Translations under genes and position numbers: made by a program
Part shown: piece by piece, positions 24,488 through 33,622 of the stretch
Layout: the number at the start of each line of letters is the position of its first letter
How positions within the stretch are numbered: position 1 is the first letter of the stretch
NCBI RefSeq assembly: GCF_003258835.1
Contig: NZ_NPEV01000047.1
Location: 1-41,243 of the forward strand
Source of the DNA: Rhodobium orientis
GTDB taxonomy: Bacteria > Pseudomonadota > Alphaproteobacteria > Rhizobiales > Rhodobiaceae
Direction of reading: 5' to 3'
Length of the DNA: 41,243 bases
Notes under the pieces: generated by a model
The model's database searches: none
What the model was told of the DNA's origin: nothing
The model's input: only the letters and a program-made list of their open reading frames with translations

Positions 24488-25450
24488 TTACATCCAGCCG
24501 CGTTCCTTGTAGTACTTCACTGCGCCCGGATGCAGCGGCGCGGAGAGACCGTCCTTGATCATCTCCTCTTCCTTCAGATTGGCGAAGGCCGGGTGAAGCT
24601 TCTTGAAGTCCTCGAAGTTGTCGAAGACGGCCTTGACGACCACATAGACCACATCGTCCGACACGTCGGCCGACGAGATGAAGGTGGCGCCGACACCGAA
24701 GGTGTGGGTGTCTTCGTCGGTGCCGCGATACATGCCGCCCGGGATCACCGCGGTACGGTAGTACGGGTTGTCCGCGACCAGCTTGTCGATCGGATCACCG
24801 GCCACGTCCACCAGCTTGACGTCACAGGTGGTGGTGGCCTCGGTGATCGCCGCGGCCGGGTGGCCAATGGTGTAGATCATGGCATCGATCTTGCCGTCGC
24901 ACAGCGCCTGGGCCATCTCCGAGCCCTTCAGTTCGGCGGCAACCGCGAAATCGTCCATGGTCATGCCGAAGGCGTCCATGACGACTTCCATGGTGGCGCG
25001 CTGGCCGGAACCGGGGTTGCCGACATTGACGCGCTTGCCCTTCAGGTCCTCGAACTTCGCAACGTCCACGTCGGAGCGCACCAGCAGCGTGAACGGCTCC
25101 GGATGGACGGAAAACACCGCCCGCTCTTTCTCGAACGGACCCTGGTCCTCGAACTTCGAGGTGCCCTTGTAGGCGTGGTACTGCCAGTCCGACTGGGCGA
25201 CGCCGAATTCCAGCTCGCCGGCACGCACGGTGTTGATGTTGTAGACGGACCCGCCCGTCGATTCGACCGAGCACCGGATGCCGTGCTCCTTGCGGGATTT
25301 GTTGACGAGGCGGCAGATCGCGCCGCCGGTCGGATAGTAGACGCCGGTGACGCCGCCCGTGCCGATCGAGATGAACTGCTGTTCGGCGGCGGACGCCGGC
25401 AGGGCCATACCGATCGCGACAAGGGCCGACAGGCCGATCTTGCGGATCAT
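24488..25450 (-). CDS. TAXI family TRAP transporter solute-binding protein
   Basis: A 320-residue periplasmic binding protein. The signal peptide is about residues 1-21 (MIRKIGLSA..., ending A-S-A). The mature start [28 protein letters not shown] is the TAXI hallmark. [24 protein letters not shown] and [18 protein letters not shown] are also diagnostic. Start ATG 25450 has AGGAGGAG 7 bp upstream. It delivers the solute to the fused permease encoded next. Studied TAXI proteins bind glutamate, 2-oxoglutarate and related carboxylates; the ligand here is unknown, but the downstream aminotransferase and BKACE suggest an amino acid. Confidence 0.93.
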   Translation of the reverse strand: MIRKIGLSALVAIGMALPASAAEQQFISIGTGGVTGVYYPTGGAICRLVNKSRKEHGIRCSVESTGGSVYNINTVRAGELEFGVAQSDWQYHAYKGTSKFEDQGPFEKERAVFSVHPEPFTLLVRSDVDVAKFEDLKGKRVNVGNPGSGQRATMEVVMDAFGMTMDDFAVAAELKGSEMAQALCDGKIDAMIYTIGHPAAAITEATTTCDVKLVDVAGDPIDKLVADNPYYRTAVIPGGMYRGTDEDTHTFGVGATFISSADVSDDVVYVVVKAVFDNFEDFKKLHPAFANLKEEEMIKDGLSAPLHPGAVKYYKERGWM

Positions 25451-25848
25451 CACGTTACTCCTCCTGATTGTGTCAGTCTGTTTCATGTCCTGTCTGTCCG
25501 GGGCGGCTGTGCCTTGCCCCTCCATTCGGCCAGCGCAACCAGGGGAAAACCCGTATGCGCCCACCACATGCGGCCTCAGGGTAACTGCGTAGCCGGTTTT
25601 TGCAAGCCCCGCCAATAGCATCGTGATCGCCGCCAACCGCTTTTTCGGCGCCCCCCGTGCCAATTGGCGAAAAATGCGATATGAGAGGCCTTCGCCAAGC
25701 CTCGACCGGCCGGAAAACAGGTCGCTCCACCAGACGGATAGACGGCGTTTCGTGAAGGCCCTTCAAGGCCGCGCCGCATGCAGCATGGCTGCGTCATGTC
25801 CCGTTTTCCCGCCCGCGTCGACCGGCCCCGCCACCTTTGAGCACACGG
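25451..25848. other. Divergent intergenic region between TAXI binding protein and AbrB-type genes
   Basis: No gene seen. It must hold promoters in both directions. A 10-bp perfect palindrome GCCAATTGGC lies at 25659-25668, followed by an AT-rich stretch (GAAAAATGCGATATGAG). No consensus -35/-10 pair could be fixed. Confidence 0.4.
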
Positions 25849-26916
25849 ATGACACGACCCGGCTTTTCCTTCCGCCCCGGCGGCTTCGGCAAGATCGCCC
25901 AGACGCTGGCCATCGGCGCCGCCGGCGGCGGCGTCCTGACGCTCCTCAACGTGCCGGCGTCCTGGCTCTGCGGGTCGATGGTCGCGGTCTCCTTCGCCTC
26001 GCTGACGGGCGTCAGCGGCCCGATCCCGCGCTGGCTGCGCGCGATCGCCTTCCTGCTGCTCGGCGTCTCCATGGGCGCCAGCGTCACTCCCGACATCGTC
26101 GAGAACGTCAGCAAGTGGCCGGTCTCCATCGCCGCCCTCATCCTGATCCAGCCCGTCGTCATCGGCCTCGTCTGGCTCTACCTCCACCGCATCGTCGGCT
26201 GGACGTCCTCGACCGCGCTGTTTTCCGCGATCCCGGGGGCGCTGTCCTATGTGGTCGCCGTCGCCGACCAGTCCGATGCCGACATGCAGAAGGTCACGGT
26301 CGCCCAGTCGATCCGGGTCTTCATCCTGGTCATCTCGCTGCCCGCCATCGTCACGCTGATCGGCTCGGGCGGCGATGCCGGCGGCGGCCTGCCGCTGAAG
26401 GCAGCATCCGGCCTCGACCAGGCGGCGATCCAGCTTGCCGCCGGCAGCGTCGGTGCCGCCCTCTTCTTCTGGCTGAGGGTTCCGGCCGGCATCCTGCTCG
26501 GCGCCTTTGCCGGCAGCGCCGTGCTGCACGGCATGGGCATCGCCGAGGGCCGCCTGCCGTCCTATTTCCTGGTGCCCGGCCTCGTCATCATGGGCAGCGT
26601 GATCGGCGGACGCTTCGTCGGCGCGACCTTTTCCAGCGTCGCTGCCGTCTTGCGGCCGGCGACCATCGCCTTTGCCATCGCCATGGCCGTCAACACGGTC
26701 CTTGCCTTCGGCATCGCAGAAATGCTGAACGCGCCGTTCGCCAAGACGCTGCTGGCCTTCGCGCCCGGCGGCCTCGATGCCATGACGGTGCTGGCCTTCG
26801 CGCTCGCCCTCGACCCGGCCTTCGTCGCCGCCCACCACACCTCGCGGTTCCTGATGATGATCGTGGTGCTGCCGATCCTTGCCCGGCGTATGCTGAAGAA
26901 AGGTCCGGGAGCCTGA
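25849..26916 (+). CDS. AbrB-family membrane protein
   Basis: A 355-residue polytopic membrane protein with about ten hydrophobic segments arranged as two repeats. The first is seen in ALFSAIPGALSYVVAVA (the A-I-P-G-x-L motif) and the second in LLAFAPGGLDAMTVLAFALALDPAFVAAHH (the A-P-G-G-L motif). This pairing is typical of the AbrB family (PF05145), once annotated as putative ammonia monooxygenase and now regarded as a transporter-like family of unknown substrate. ATG 25849 is chosen; a TTG 12 bp upstream is possible. A TPR-methyltransferase gene follows after 19 bp. Confidence 0.88.
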   Translation: MTRPGFSFRPGGFGKIAQTLAIGAAGGGVLTLLNVPASWLCGSMVAVSFASLTGVSGPIPRWLRAIAFLLLGVSMGASVTPDIVENVSKWPVSIAALILIQPVVIGLVWLYLHRIVGWTSSTALFSAIPGALSYVVAVADQSDADMQKVTVAQSIRVFILVISLPAIVTLIGSGGDAGGGLPLKAASGLDQAAIQLAAGSVGAALFFWLRVPAGILLGAFAGSAVLHGMGIAEGRLPSYFLVPGLVIMGSVIGGRFVGATFSSVAAVLRPATIAFAIAMAVNTVLAFGIAEMLNAPFAKTLLAFAPGGLDAMTVLAFALALDPAFVAAHHTSRFLMMIVVLPILARRMLKKGPGA

Positions 26917-26935
26917 CCCGTTGTGAAGATTTGAA

Positions 26936-27763
26936 ATGACCGAGCCCGAGACGGACACCGACGACGCCCTTGCCGAGGCCTACAACGCCGCGCTGGACCT
27001 GGAAAAGGCCGGCGACCTGGAGGCGGCCGTCGTCGCCTATCAGAAGGTCCTGGAGCTCGACCCGGCCGACCATGGCGGCGTTGCCGTGCGCCTTGCCGCC
27101 ATCGGCCGCGGCGAGACCCCAGCAAAGGCGCCCGACGCCTACGTCGCCACGCTCTTCGACCAGCATGCCGACGTCTTCGACATGATCCTCGTCGACCAGC
27201 TCGGCTATTGCGTCCCGCTCCTGGTCGAGGACCGGCTGAAGGAGCTGGCGCCGGGTCCCTATCCGCGCCTGCTCGATCTCGGCTGCGGCACCGGCCTTTC
27301 CGGCGAGGCCCTGGAGGAGCGCACCAGCTTCCGGGTCGGCGTCGACATTTCGGAGGGCATGATCGAGGTCGCCCACGAGCGCGAGGTCTATGACGAGCTC
27401 TACGTCGCCGAGGCCGGGACGTTCCTTGAGACGGCGAAGGACGGAACGCCCTTCGACCTCATCGTCGCCACGGACGTGCTGCCCTATCTCGGTGATCTGG
27501 AAGGCTTCTTTGCCGGCGTCGCAGCGAACCTTGCAGCAAACGGCGTGTTCGGCTTTTCGTCGGAATCCCTTCCCGACGATGTGCTTGCCGGCCGGCCCTA
27601 TATGGTCGGGCCGAACCAGCGCTTCGCCCATGCCGGCAGCTATATCGAGCGCACGCTGACGGCCGCTGGCCTTGCGCGCTTCCACACCGAGCCGATCACC
27701 GTCCGCCACCAGGAGGGCGTCCCGGTGCCGGGCGATCTGGTTCTGGCGCGCAAGCCCGCCTGA
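26936..27763 (+). CDS. TPR-containing class I SAM-dependent methyltransferase
   Basis: A 275-residue cytoplasmic protein. The N-terminus (about 10-50) is a single TPR-like hairpin (AEAYNAALDLEKAGDLEAAVVAYQKVLELDP). The methyltransferase domain follows with motif I DLGCGTG (114-120), VGVDISEGM (motif II region) and FDLIVATDVLPYLGDL (motif IV). The TPR-plus-methyltransferase layout and the QHADVFDMILVDQLGY segment are common in Proteobacteria, where such proteins are often predicted to act on small molecules or proteins; the substrate is unknown. It is likely co-transcribed with the AbrB-type gene. Confidence 0.85.
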   Translation: MTEPETDTDDALAEAYNAALDLEKAGDLEAAVVAYQKVLELDPADHGGVAVRLAAIGRGETPAKAPDAYVATLFDQHADVFDMILVDQLGYCVPLLVEDRLKELAPGPYPRLLDLGCGTGLSGEALEERTSFRVGVDISEGMIEVAHEREVYDELYVAEAGTFLETAKDGTPFDLIVATDVLPYLGDLEGFFAGVAANLAANGVFGFSSESLPDDVLAGRPYMVGPNQRFAHAGSYIERTLTAAGLARFHTEPITVRHQEGVPVPGDLVLARKPA

Positions 27764-27780
27764 CTGCGGGCGCCGAAAGG

Positions 27781-28029
27781 CTACGGCCGCTTCACCTTGA
27801 ACGCCTCAAGCTCGGCTGCAACCTTCTCGCCCGCCACCTCTTTCAGGCATTTCGGGCAGTAGCAGGCCGGCTCGGCGGACTCCGGCATCGGCAGCTTGTA
27901 GTCCGGCTTCATGCACCAGCAGTCGCCGCTCTCCATCTCGCAGTCGAAGATGGTGCCGCAGCGCGGGCATTTGGTCGGCGTTGCGGCCTTGACGCCGCCG
28001 CCGAAGGGCGGGGTCTTGGATCCTGGCAT
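27781..28029 (-). CDS. Cysteine-rich CWC family protein
   Basis: An 82-residue protein with eight cysteines: CPRCG (21, 24), Cys30, the C-W-C pair at 37-39, C-Y-C at 56-58 and Cys61. The spacing CPxCG...CxxxxxxCWC...CYCPxCL is that of the small CWC cysteine-rich family, which probably binds zinc. A lysine/glutamate-rich tail follows. Function is unknown. It follows the UPF0173 hydrolase gene by 30 bp and should share its transcript; AGAGGA lies about 10 bp before the ATG. Confidence 0.8.
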   Translation of the reverse strand: MPGSKTPPFGGGVKAATPTKCPRCGTIFDCEMESGDCWCMKPDYKLPMPESAEPACYCPKCLKEVAGEKVAAELEAFKVKRP

Positions 28030-28059
28030 GGGTCTCGGTCCTCTTGTGTAGGAAAGAAA

Positions 28060-28761
28060 TTAAAGGGACATCGGCTTGCCGACCTGCGGCACCGCCACCT
28101 TGTCGCCGTCAGGACCCAGTTCGGAGACGAACTTTTCCGCGTCCTGGTCGATGATCGGGAAGGTGCCGTAGTGGCAGGGAACGATGGTCTCGAAATTGAA
28201 GAAGCGGGTGCAGGCCATCGCCGCGGTCCTGGCCCCCATAGTGAAGCGGTCGCCGATCGGGACGATCCCGACCTTCGGGGCATAGATCTCGTCGATCAGC
28301 GCCATGTCGGAAAAGATGTCCGTGTCGCCCATGTGGAACAGCACCGGCTCGCCCGGCGCCGTCACCACGATGCCGTGGGGATTGCCGAGATAGACCGGCG
28401 GCTGGCCCTCCGACTGGGTCGAAGAGGAATGGTGCGCCACCGTCAGGCTGACCTTGAACGGCCCGACATCGACGGTGCCGCCGGTATTCATCGGATTGAC
28501 GTTCTCGATGCCCTTGGAGGCGATCCACATGCAGATCTCGAAATTGCCGGTGAGCTGCGCGCCCGTCGCCTTGCAGATGTCGATGGCGTCCCCGAGATGG
28601 TCGTCGTGGCCGTGGGTCAGGAGCACATGGGTAACGCCGTCGGACGCCGCCTCCACCGTGCCCTCATAGGACGGGTTCCCGGACAGGAACGGGTCGATCA
28701 GGATCGACGCGCCGTCGATATCGATGCGAAAGGCTGAATGTCCGAACCAGGTAAGCTGCAT
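28060..28761 (-). CDS. UPF0173 metal-dependent hydrolase (metallo-beta-lactamase fold)
   Basis: A 233-residue MBL-fold protein. The metal-binding motif T-H-G-H-D-D-H is at 49-55, with later ligands in VAHHSSS, FHMGDTD and PCHYGTFP. FLSGNP near 26-30 and the overall length are typical of UPF0173 (YtkL-like) proteins, cytoplasmic hydrolases of unknown substrate. CGGAGG lies 6 bp before the ATG. Upstream of the start a small hairpin (arms 28788-28794 and 28803-28809) lies in the gap to the beta-lactamase-like gene. Confidence 0.9.
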   Translation of the reverse strand: MQLTWFGHSAFRIDIDGASILIDPFLSGNPSYEGTVEAASDGVTHVLLTHGHDDHLGDAIDICKATGAQLTGNFEICMWIASKGIENVNPMNTGGTVDVGPFKVSLTVAHHSSSTQSEGQPPVYLGNPHGIVVTAPGEPVLFHMGDTDIFSDMALIDEIYAPKVGIVPIGDRFTMGARTAAMACTRFFNFETIVPCHYGTFPIIDQDAEKFVSELGPDGDKVAVPQVGKPMSL

Positions 28762-28871
28762 GTCGACCTCCGAAGATAGCTTATGTGCGGTGGCCTGAAT
28801 GTGCCACCGGTCTCAATCAGGAATGTGGCGCTACCTTGGAGGATTCCAAAGGGGTCGAGCAAGAAAATGTG

Positions 28872-30062
28872 CTACGATGTATTGCCGAAGCGGCCGTAGA
28901 CGGCCCGCTCAAAGCGTTGAAAAACATCCATGAATCGCGGATCGGCAAAGGGCAGCGCCTGCGTCATCAGGACCGCGGCAATCCCCGTTGCCGGATCGAT
29001 CCAGTAATGGGTGTTGAAGATGCCGGCCCAGCCGAGGCTGCCGGCAGCGCGCATCCCCGGCACGTCCTCTTCCAAGCGCACGAAGCCGAATGTGTGGGTC
29101 TTTTGGGCGCCCGGGAAAAGGTCGACGTCGGCGGAAAGCCGCGGCATCGCCGAGACCATCGGCGTCACCCGGAGATCGCCGATCTGATTCGTCGCCATGA
29201 CCTCGAAGCTTTCCGGCCCGATCAGCCGCCCGCCGGCATGTTTCCCGCCGTTGAGGAAGAGCTGCAGGAATTTGAGATAATCCGGCGCGGTGGAAAACAG
29301 CGCATGGCCCATGCCGTAGAATTCCGGCTCCGAGGGCGGCGTCATGCCGAAGGGCGCATGGGTTCCGTCGCGGCCGCGCGACATGCCGGCGGCGAGCCGC
29401 CCCGCGTCTCCTTCGCCGGCTTCGAACCCCGTATCGGTCATGCCGAGCGGGGCAAAGATCTCGTCCTGACAGAATTTGTCGATGCGGCGCCCGTCGACGG
29501 CCTCTACGACACGTCCGAGCCAGTCGATGCCGATGCCGTAGCCCCAGCGCGTTCCCGGATCGAAGGCGAGCGGATAGGCGAGCCCGGCGGCACGCCCTGA
29601 GATCACCGACGGACGGCCGGTGCGTTCCAGATAGGCGGCAAGGTCCGCGTTCCAGTACTCGTAGACGAGGCCGGAGGTGTGCGTCGCCAGGTGCCGGATC
29701 GTCGCCCGCGTCTTCGGCGGCCTCAGCACCGGCTCCTCGCCGTCGAAGCCATCCAGGACCTTCAGCTCGGCGAATTGCGGCAGCACCTCGTCGACCGGCT
29801 GGTCGAGGCCGAGTTGGCCGCGCTCCACCAGCAGCATCGCCGCCAGCGAGCCGACCGCCTTGGTCATGGAATAGATGCGAAAGACGGTGTCGGTCGCCGC
29901 CGCCCTGCCGGGCGCCGCCTCGCCGGCGCTGCCGGACCACAACACCCTCTGCCGGTCGGCGACCATCGCCACCAGATACGGCGCATCGCCGGCGGCGACG
30001 GCATCGCCAAGGATCCCCTCCAGATCGCGCACCCTGCCCTCCCTCTTTTTGTTGGGCGCCAT
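28872..30062 (-). CDS. Serine beta-lactamase-like hydrolase / family VIII esterase type
   Basis: A 396-residue protein of the beta-lactamase/transpeptidase-like superfamily. The nucleophile motif S-M-T-K is at 65-68, the general-base tyrosine is probably Tyr175 in RWGYGIGID, and the C-terminal part contains the LGWAGIFNTHYWIDP segment in place of the KTG motif. These features fit the family VIII carboxylesterases and related hydrolases better than true antibiotic-resistance enzymes. No signal peptide is seen, so it is probably cytoplasmic. ATG 30062 lacks a clear ribosome site; a GTG within the next dozen codons is an alternative. Confidence 0.83.
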   Translation of the reverse strand: MAPNKKREGRVRDLEGILGDAVAAGDAPYLVAMVADRQRVLWSGSAGEAAPGRAAATDTVFRIYSMTKAVGSLAAMLLVERGQLGLDQPVDEVLPQFAELKVLDGFDGEEPVLRPPKTRATIRHLATHTSGLVYEYWNADLAAYLERTGRPSVISGRAAGLAYPLAFDPGTRWGYGIGIDWLGRVVEAVDGRRIDKFCQDEIFAPLGMTDTGFEAGEGDAGRLAAGMSRGRDGTHAPFGMTPPSEPEFYGMGHALFSTAPDYLKFLQLFLNGGKHAGGRLIGPESFEVMATNQIGDLRVTPMVSAMPRLSADVDLFPGAQKTHTFGFVRLEEDVPGMRAAGSLGWAGIFNTHYWIDPATGIAAVLMTQALPFADPRFMDVFQRFERAVYGRFGNTS

Positions 30063-30195
30063 GCTACGCACAAACCCGGAGCGGTCAAACAGTCTCGCTG
30101 CGCGGCGAAACTGCGCGGGGCGCCGATTTGGCGAACGTCCCGACAACGCCCGATTGCCTGTGTGATTTTGCCCGTTGCGTGCTAGAGGGTTCGAC

Positions 30196-30687
30196 ATGGC
30201 CAACGACCCGACCCTTTCCTTCGACGATTTCGCCGAACGGCTCAGCCCCAGCGCGCGCCTGTTCGGCCTCGACCTCGGCACCAAGACGATCGGCATCGCG
30301 GTCTCGGACGGCGGCCGCCAGATCGCAACGCCGCTGATGACGATCCGACGGGTCAAGTTCGGCAAGGACGCCGCAGCGCTGCTGGAGCTGGCCGACAAGA
30401 ACGAGATTTCCGGCCTCGTCCTCGGCCTGCCCCTCAACATGGACGGTTCCGAAGGCCCGCGCGTCCAGGCGACCCGCGCCTTCGTCCGCAACCTCTCCGC
30501 TCTGACCGAGCTTCCCATCGCCTATTGGGACGAGCGGCTGTCGACCGTCGCCGCGGAGCGGGCTATGCTGGAAGCGGACCTGTCGCGCAAGAAACGGGCG
30601 GCCAAGATCGACGCCGCGGCGGCCGCCTTCATCCTGCAAGGGTTCCTCGACCGGCTGGCGAACCGGCGCGGGGCGATGGCCCCATGA
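30196..30687 (+). CDS. ruvX: Putative pre-16S rRNA nuclease / Holliday junction resolvase homologue YqgF
   Basis: A 163-residue RNase H-fold protein. The catalytic motif [16 protein letters not shown] (Asp26) is near the N-terminus; the other family marks [15 protein letters not shown] and the DERLST segment are intact, followed by the C-terminal [14 protein letters not shown] with its acidic residue. YqgF processes the 5' end of pre-16S rRNA. ATG 30196 was chosen over the TTG 21 bp upstream because AGAGGG precedes it by about 8 bp. It overlaps the AEC transporter start in ATGA. Confidence 0.93.
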   Translation: MANDPTLSFDDFAERLSPSARLFGLDLGTKTIGIAVSDGGRQIATPLMTIRRVKFGKDAAALLELADKNEISGLVLGLPLNMDGSEGPRVQATRAFVRNLSALTELPIAYWDERLSTVAAERAMLEADLSRKKRAAKIDAAAAAFILQGFLDRLANRRGAMAP

Positions 30688-31619
30688 TCTCCTTTGCCGA
30701 CGCCCTCAACGCGCTGCTTCCGGTCATCATCATGACCGCGACCGGCTGGACGCTCGCCCACTACAACATCGTCCGCGACGAGGGCTGGCGCGGCCTGGAA
30801 ACCCTTGCCTACAACGTTTTCTTTCCGGCGATCATCATCTACACGCTGATGCGGGCCGACTTCGACACCCTGCCCTTCGGCTCGCTCGGCCTTGCTCTTT
30901 TCCTGACCGTCGCCACCATGGCCGCGATCCTCATCGCCGTCCGGCCGCTGATCGCCGGGCCGCTGAAGCTGACCGGTCCGCGCTTCACCTCCGTGCTGCA
31001 GGGCTCGATCCGCTGGAACACCTTCATCGGCCTTGCCCTTGGCGCCAACCTGTTCGGCGATGCCGGCCTTGCGCTGATGGCGGTCGCGGTGGTCTCCATG
31101 ATCCCGCTCCTCAACCTCATCGTCGTCAGCGCGCTGACCGTCTATGTGGACGGCCCGGCGCCGACCGTGCGCGGCTTCGTCCTCAACCTGGCGCGCAACC
31201 CGTTCATCATCTCCTGCGCCATCGGCATTTTCCTGAACCTCTTGGATCTGGAACTGCCGGTGGTCGCCATGACGACCCTGGAAACCCTCGGGAGGTCGGC
31301 CCTTGCCGCCAGCATCCTATCGATAGGTGCCGGCCTCGACCTCTCCGTGCTGCGCCGGCCGACCGGCGCCCTCGGCCTCGGCGTCGCCGCCCGGCTCATC
31401 GGCATGCCGCTGATTGCGGCGCTCTATTGCACCTTGATCGGGGTGACGGGCATGGCCCTGGCGGTCGCCATCATCGCGACGTCCGTGCCGGCGGCGTCCT
31501 CGTCCTACGTGCTGGCCCGCAAGATGGGCGGCGATGACAAGCTGATGGCGGAGATCCTGACCTTCCAGACCGTCGTCGCGGCGGTCACCCTGCCGATCGC
31601 GCTCCTGATCCTGGTCTGA
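30684..31619 (+). CDS. AEC (auxin efflux carrier) family transporter
   Basis: A 311-residue membrane protein with about ten segments in the bile-acid:Na+ symporter-like fold. Seen: the N-terminal [30 protein letters not shown] with the RWN motif in the first half, and [14 protein letters not shown] and [20 protein letters not shown] in the second half. The last is the typical AEC ending with [10 protein letters not shown]. Bacterial relatives move small carboxylates such as malate or malonate; the substrate here is unknown. It shares ATGA with ruvX, so its translation depends on it, an unusual partnership. A convergent aidB-like gene follows after 10 bp. Confidence 0.88.
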   Translation: MISFADALNALLPVIIMTATGWTLAHYNIVRDEGWRGLETLAYNVFFPAIIIYTLMRADFDTLPFGSLGLALFLTVATMAAILIAVRPLIAGPLKLTGPRFTSVLQGSIRWNTFIGLALGANLFGDAGLALMAVAVVSMIPLLNLIVVSALTVYVDGPAPTVRGFVLNLARNPFIISCAIGIFLNLLDLELPVVAMTTLETLGRSALAASILSIGAGLDLSVLRRPTGALGLGVAARLIGMPLIAALYCTLIGVTGMALAVAIIATSVPAASSSYVLARKMGGDDKLMAEILTFQTVVAAVTLPIALLILV

Positions 31620-31629
31620 CGAAACTCAT

Positions 31630-33273
31630 TCAAACATCCGGAAAAGCGTAGTCGACGATCGCCTGGGCGTCGAAGCGCGCGTCGAGCATGCCGTAGGTGG
31701 CGCGCCACTGGCTGCCGAGGCGCGAGTGCAGGAAGGCATCCGCGATCAGCCGCGGCGCATAGCGCCGGGCCGCGGCGGCGGCCGCCGTCAGCGCGAGTTG
31801 TTCGGTGAGAATCCGTGCCGAGCCCACATCGTTGATGCAGGCGCGAGCGGCCGCGCGTAGCACATCGATGGAGACGAGAGACGTGTCGCCGAGCGCCGCC
31901 TTGATGTCGGAAAGCACCGCATCGAGCGCCTCGCCGTCGGCTTCCAGCACCCGCAGCACCTCAAGGCACATGACGTTGCCGCCGCCTTCCCAGAGCGCGT
32001 TGAACGGCGCCTCGCGGTAGATGCGGGCAAGGTCGAAGTCCTCCACATAGCCGTTGCCGCCGAAGCATTCGAGCGCTTCCGTGATCAGCGGCGGCGCGGC
32101 CTTGGTGATCCAGTATTTCGCCGCCGGCGTCATGATCCGCGCATAGGCGGCCTCGGCCGGATCGCTGTCCCGGTTGTCGTAGGCGCGCGCCAGCCGGAAG
32201 GCGAGCGCGGTCGCCGCGGCGACGTCCAGCGTCATGTCAGCGAGCGAGCGCGCCATCAGCGGCTGCTCGATAAGTTCGGAGCCGAAGACGAACCGGTGGC
32301 GGGCGTTGTGGACGGCCTGCGCCGCCGCGCTGCGCATCAGGGCCGCGGACCCCACACAGCAGTCGAGGCGGATATGGTCGGCCATCTCCGCGATGGTCTC
32401 AAAGCCGTTGCCGGGCGCGCCGAGGAGATGGGCAGTGGCATGGGCGAACTCCGCCTCGCCCGTGGCGTTGGAACGGTTACCGAGCTTGTCCTTCAGGCGC
32501 TGGAAGCGGATGGCGTTGACGCTGCCGTCGGCCAGGATGCGCGGCACCAGGAACGCGCTCAGCCCACCCTCGGCCTGGGCCAGCACCACGAAGCCGTCGC
32601 TCATCGGACCGGCGACGAACCATTTGTGCCCGGTGAGCCTATAGCTGCCGCCGTCGGCCCTGACGGCCCGCGTCGCCGTTGCTGTCAGGTCGGTGCCGCC
32701 CTGCTTTTCCGCAACGCCCATGCCGATGGAGGCGCCGAGCTTCTTGTCCACCGTTAGGAACCGGTGGTCGTAGCGCCGCGAGACCAGCTTCTCGCGCCAG
32801 TGGCCGAGCTCCGCTGCCCGCCCGACCGCCCCGATGGCCGCGCTTGTCGTGACGATCGGCGCCAGATGCCCGCTTTCGGCCTGGGCGGCCAGGAACATCC
32901 GCGCCGCCCGGAGCTGGTAGCGTCGTCCGGTCTCTGCGCCGCCCTCCTGCCACAGCGAGGCGGCAAGGCCGGCCTCGAAGGCCCTGCGCATGAAGGCGTG
33001 GTAGGATGGATGGAATTCCACCGTGTCGAGCCGGTTGCCCCAGGCATCGTGGGTGCGCAGCTTCGGGCCTTGCGTATTGGCGAGCCGGGCAAACTCGTTC
33101 GCCTCCCGCGAGCCGTAGAAGGCGCCGAGCTTCACCAGCTCGGCCTCGATCGGCGGGTCGATGACGGACTCAAGAACGCCGATCAGCAGCGAATCGCTCT
33201 CATAGATGTTGCGTCCGGCAAAGGGCGGCGCCTGGTTCGTCACCTCGTGCGTCGCGTCGTTCCGTTCATTCAT
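31630..33273 (-). CDS. aidB: AidB-like acyl-CoA dehydrogenase family flavoprotein
   Basis: A 547-residue member of the AidB branch of acyl-CoA dehydrogenases; AidB of E. coli is of the same size and protects DNA from alkylation. The opening NQAPPFAGRNIYESDSLL, the segment GVAEKQGGTDLTAT, KWFVAGPMSDGFVVLAQ and ECFGGNGYVEDFDLARIYREAP followed by WEGGGNVMCLEVLR are characteristic. FAD-binding is expected. The enzyme substrate in vivo is not known for the family. A degenerate GGAAC-N15-TGTT motif lies upstream at 33319-33342, slightly off the EcfG promoter spacing. Confidence 0.9.
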   Translation of the reverse strand: MNERNDATHEVTNQAPPFAGRNIYESDSLLIGVLESVIDPPIEAELVKLGAFYGSREANEFARLANTQGPKLRTHDAWGNRLDTVEFHPSYHAFMRRAFEAGLAASLWQEGGAETGRRYQLRAARMFLAAQAESGHLAPIVTTSAAIGAVGRAAELGHWREKLVSRRYDHRFLTVDKKLGASIGMGVAEKQGGTDLTATATRAVRADGGSYRLTGHKWFVAGPMSDGFVVLAQAEGGLSAFLVPRILADGSVNAIRFQRLKDKLGNRSNATGEAEFAHATAHLLGAPGNGFETIAEMADHIRLDCCVGSAALMRSAAAQAVHNARHRFVFGSELIEQPLMARSLADMTLDVAAATALAFRLARAYDNRDSDPAEAAYARIMTPAAKYWITKAAPPLITEALECFGGNGYVEDFDLARIYREAPFNALWEGGGNVMCLEVLRVLEADGEALDAVLSDIKAALGDTSLVSIDVLRAAARACINDVGSARILTEQLALTAAAAAARRYAPRLIADAFLHSRLGSQWRATYGMLDARFDAQAIVDYAFPDV

Positions 33274-33622
33274 GACCGCGGCTGTCCCCTTGCGATTCGA
33301 TTAGCTGTGGATGACTTAAACACGTAGGCACCGGATCGTTCCACGCCGCAAAGGCGGCAAAGCATCGCCGGCACCGATCCGGAGGCGCCGGCAAGGAGAG
33401 GTATTAGAGTACGATCCGGCCCGCAAAGTGGCGTAAATCCGCCCTTTGCCGACCCGGCCGTTGCCATGCGGGAAGGCTCGCGAGAGACCGGCACGGGCGA
33501 AAGGCCTCGCGCGAAGCGCGCCATGCCTTCCAGCTATACGCGAACCCCCGCAATTCCGGGGGGCCGGCGGGCCCGCCCCACGCTTGCCGCACCCCGTGAT
33601 TCCTCCTATACGCATTGCTTTA
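33274..33622. other. Divergent intergenic region between aidB and pyrB
   Basis: No gene seen. It holds a degenerate EcfG-like motif for aidB and two GC-rich inverted stretches (around 33510-33525, GCGCGAAGCGCG, and 33545-33563, CCCCCGcaattCCGGGGG) in the leader of pyrB. No clear pyrB promoter could be fixed. Confidence 0.4.

Noticed and set aside
28872-30062. Antibiotic-resistance beta-lactamase.
   Set aside because: It has S-M-T-K but no signal peptide and no clear KTG motif; it fits the family VIII esterase-like branch better.
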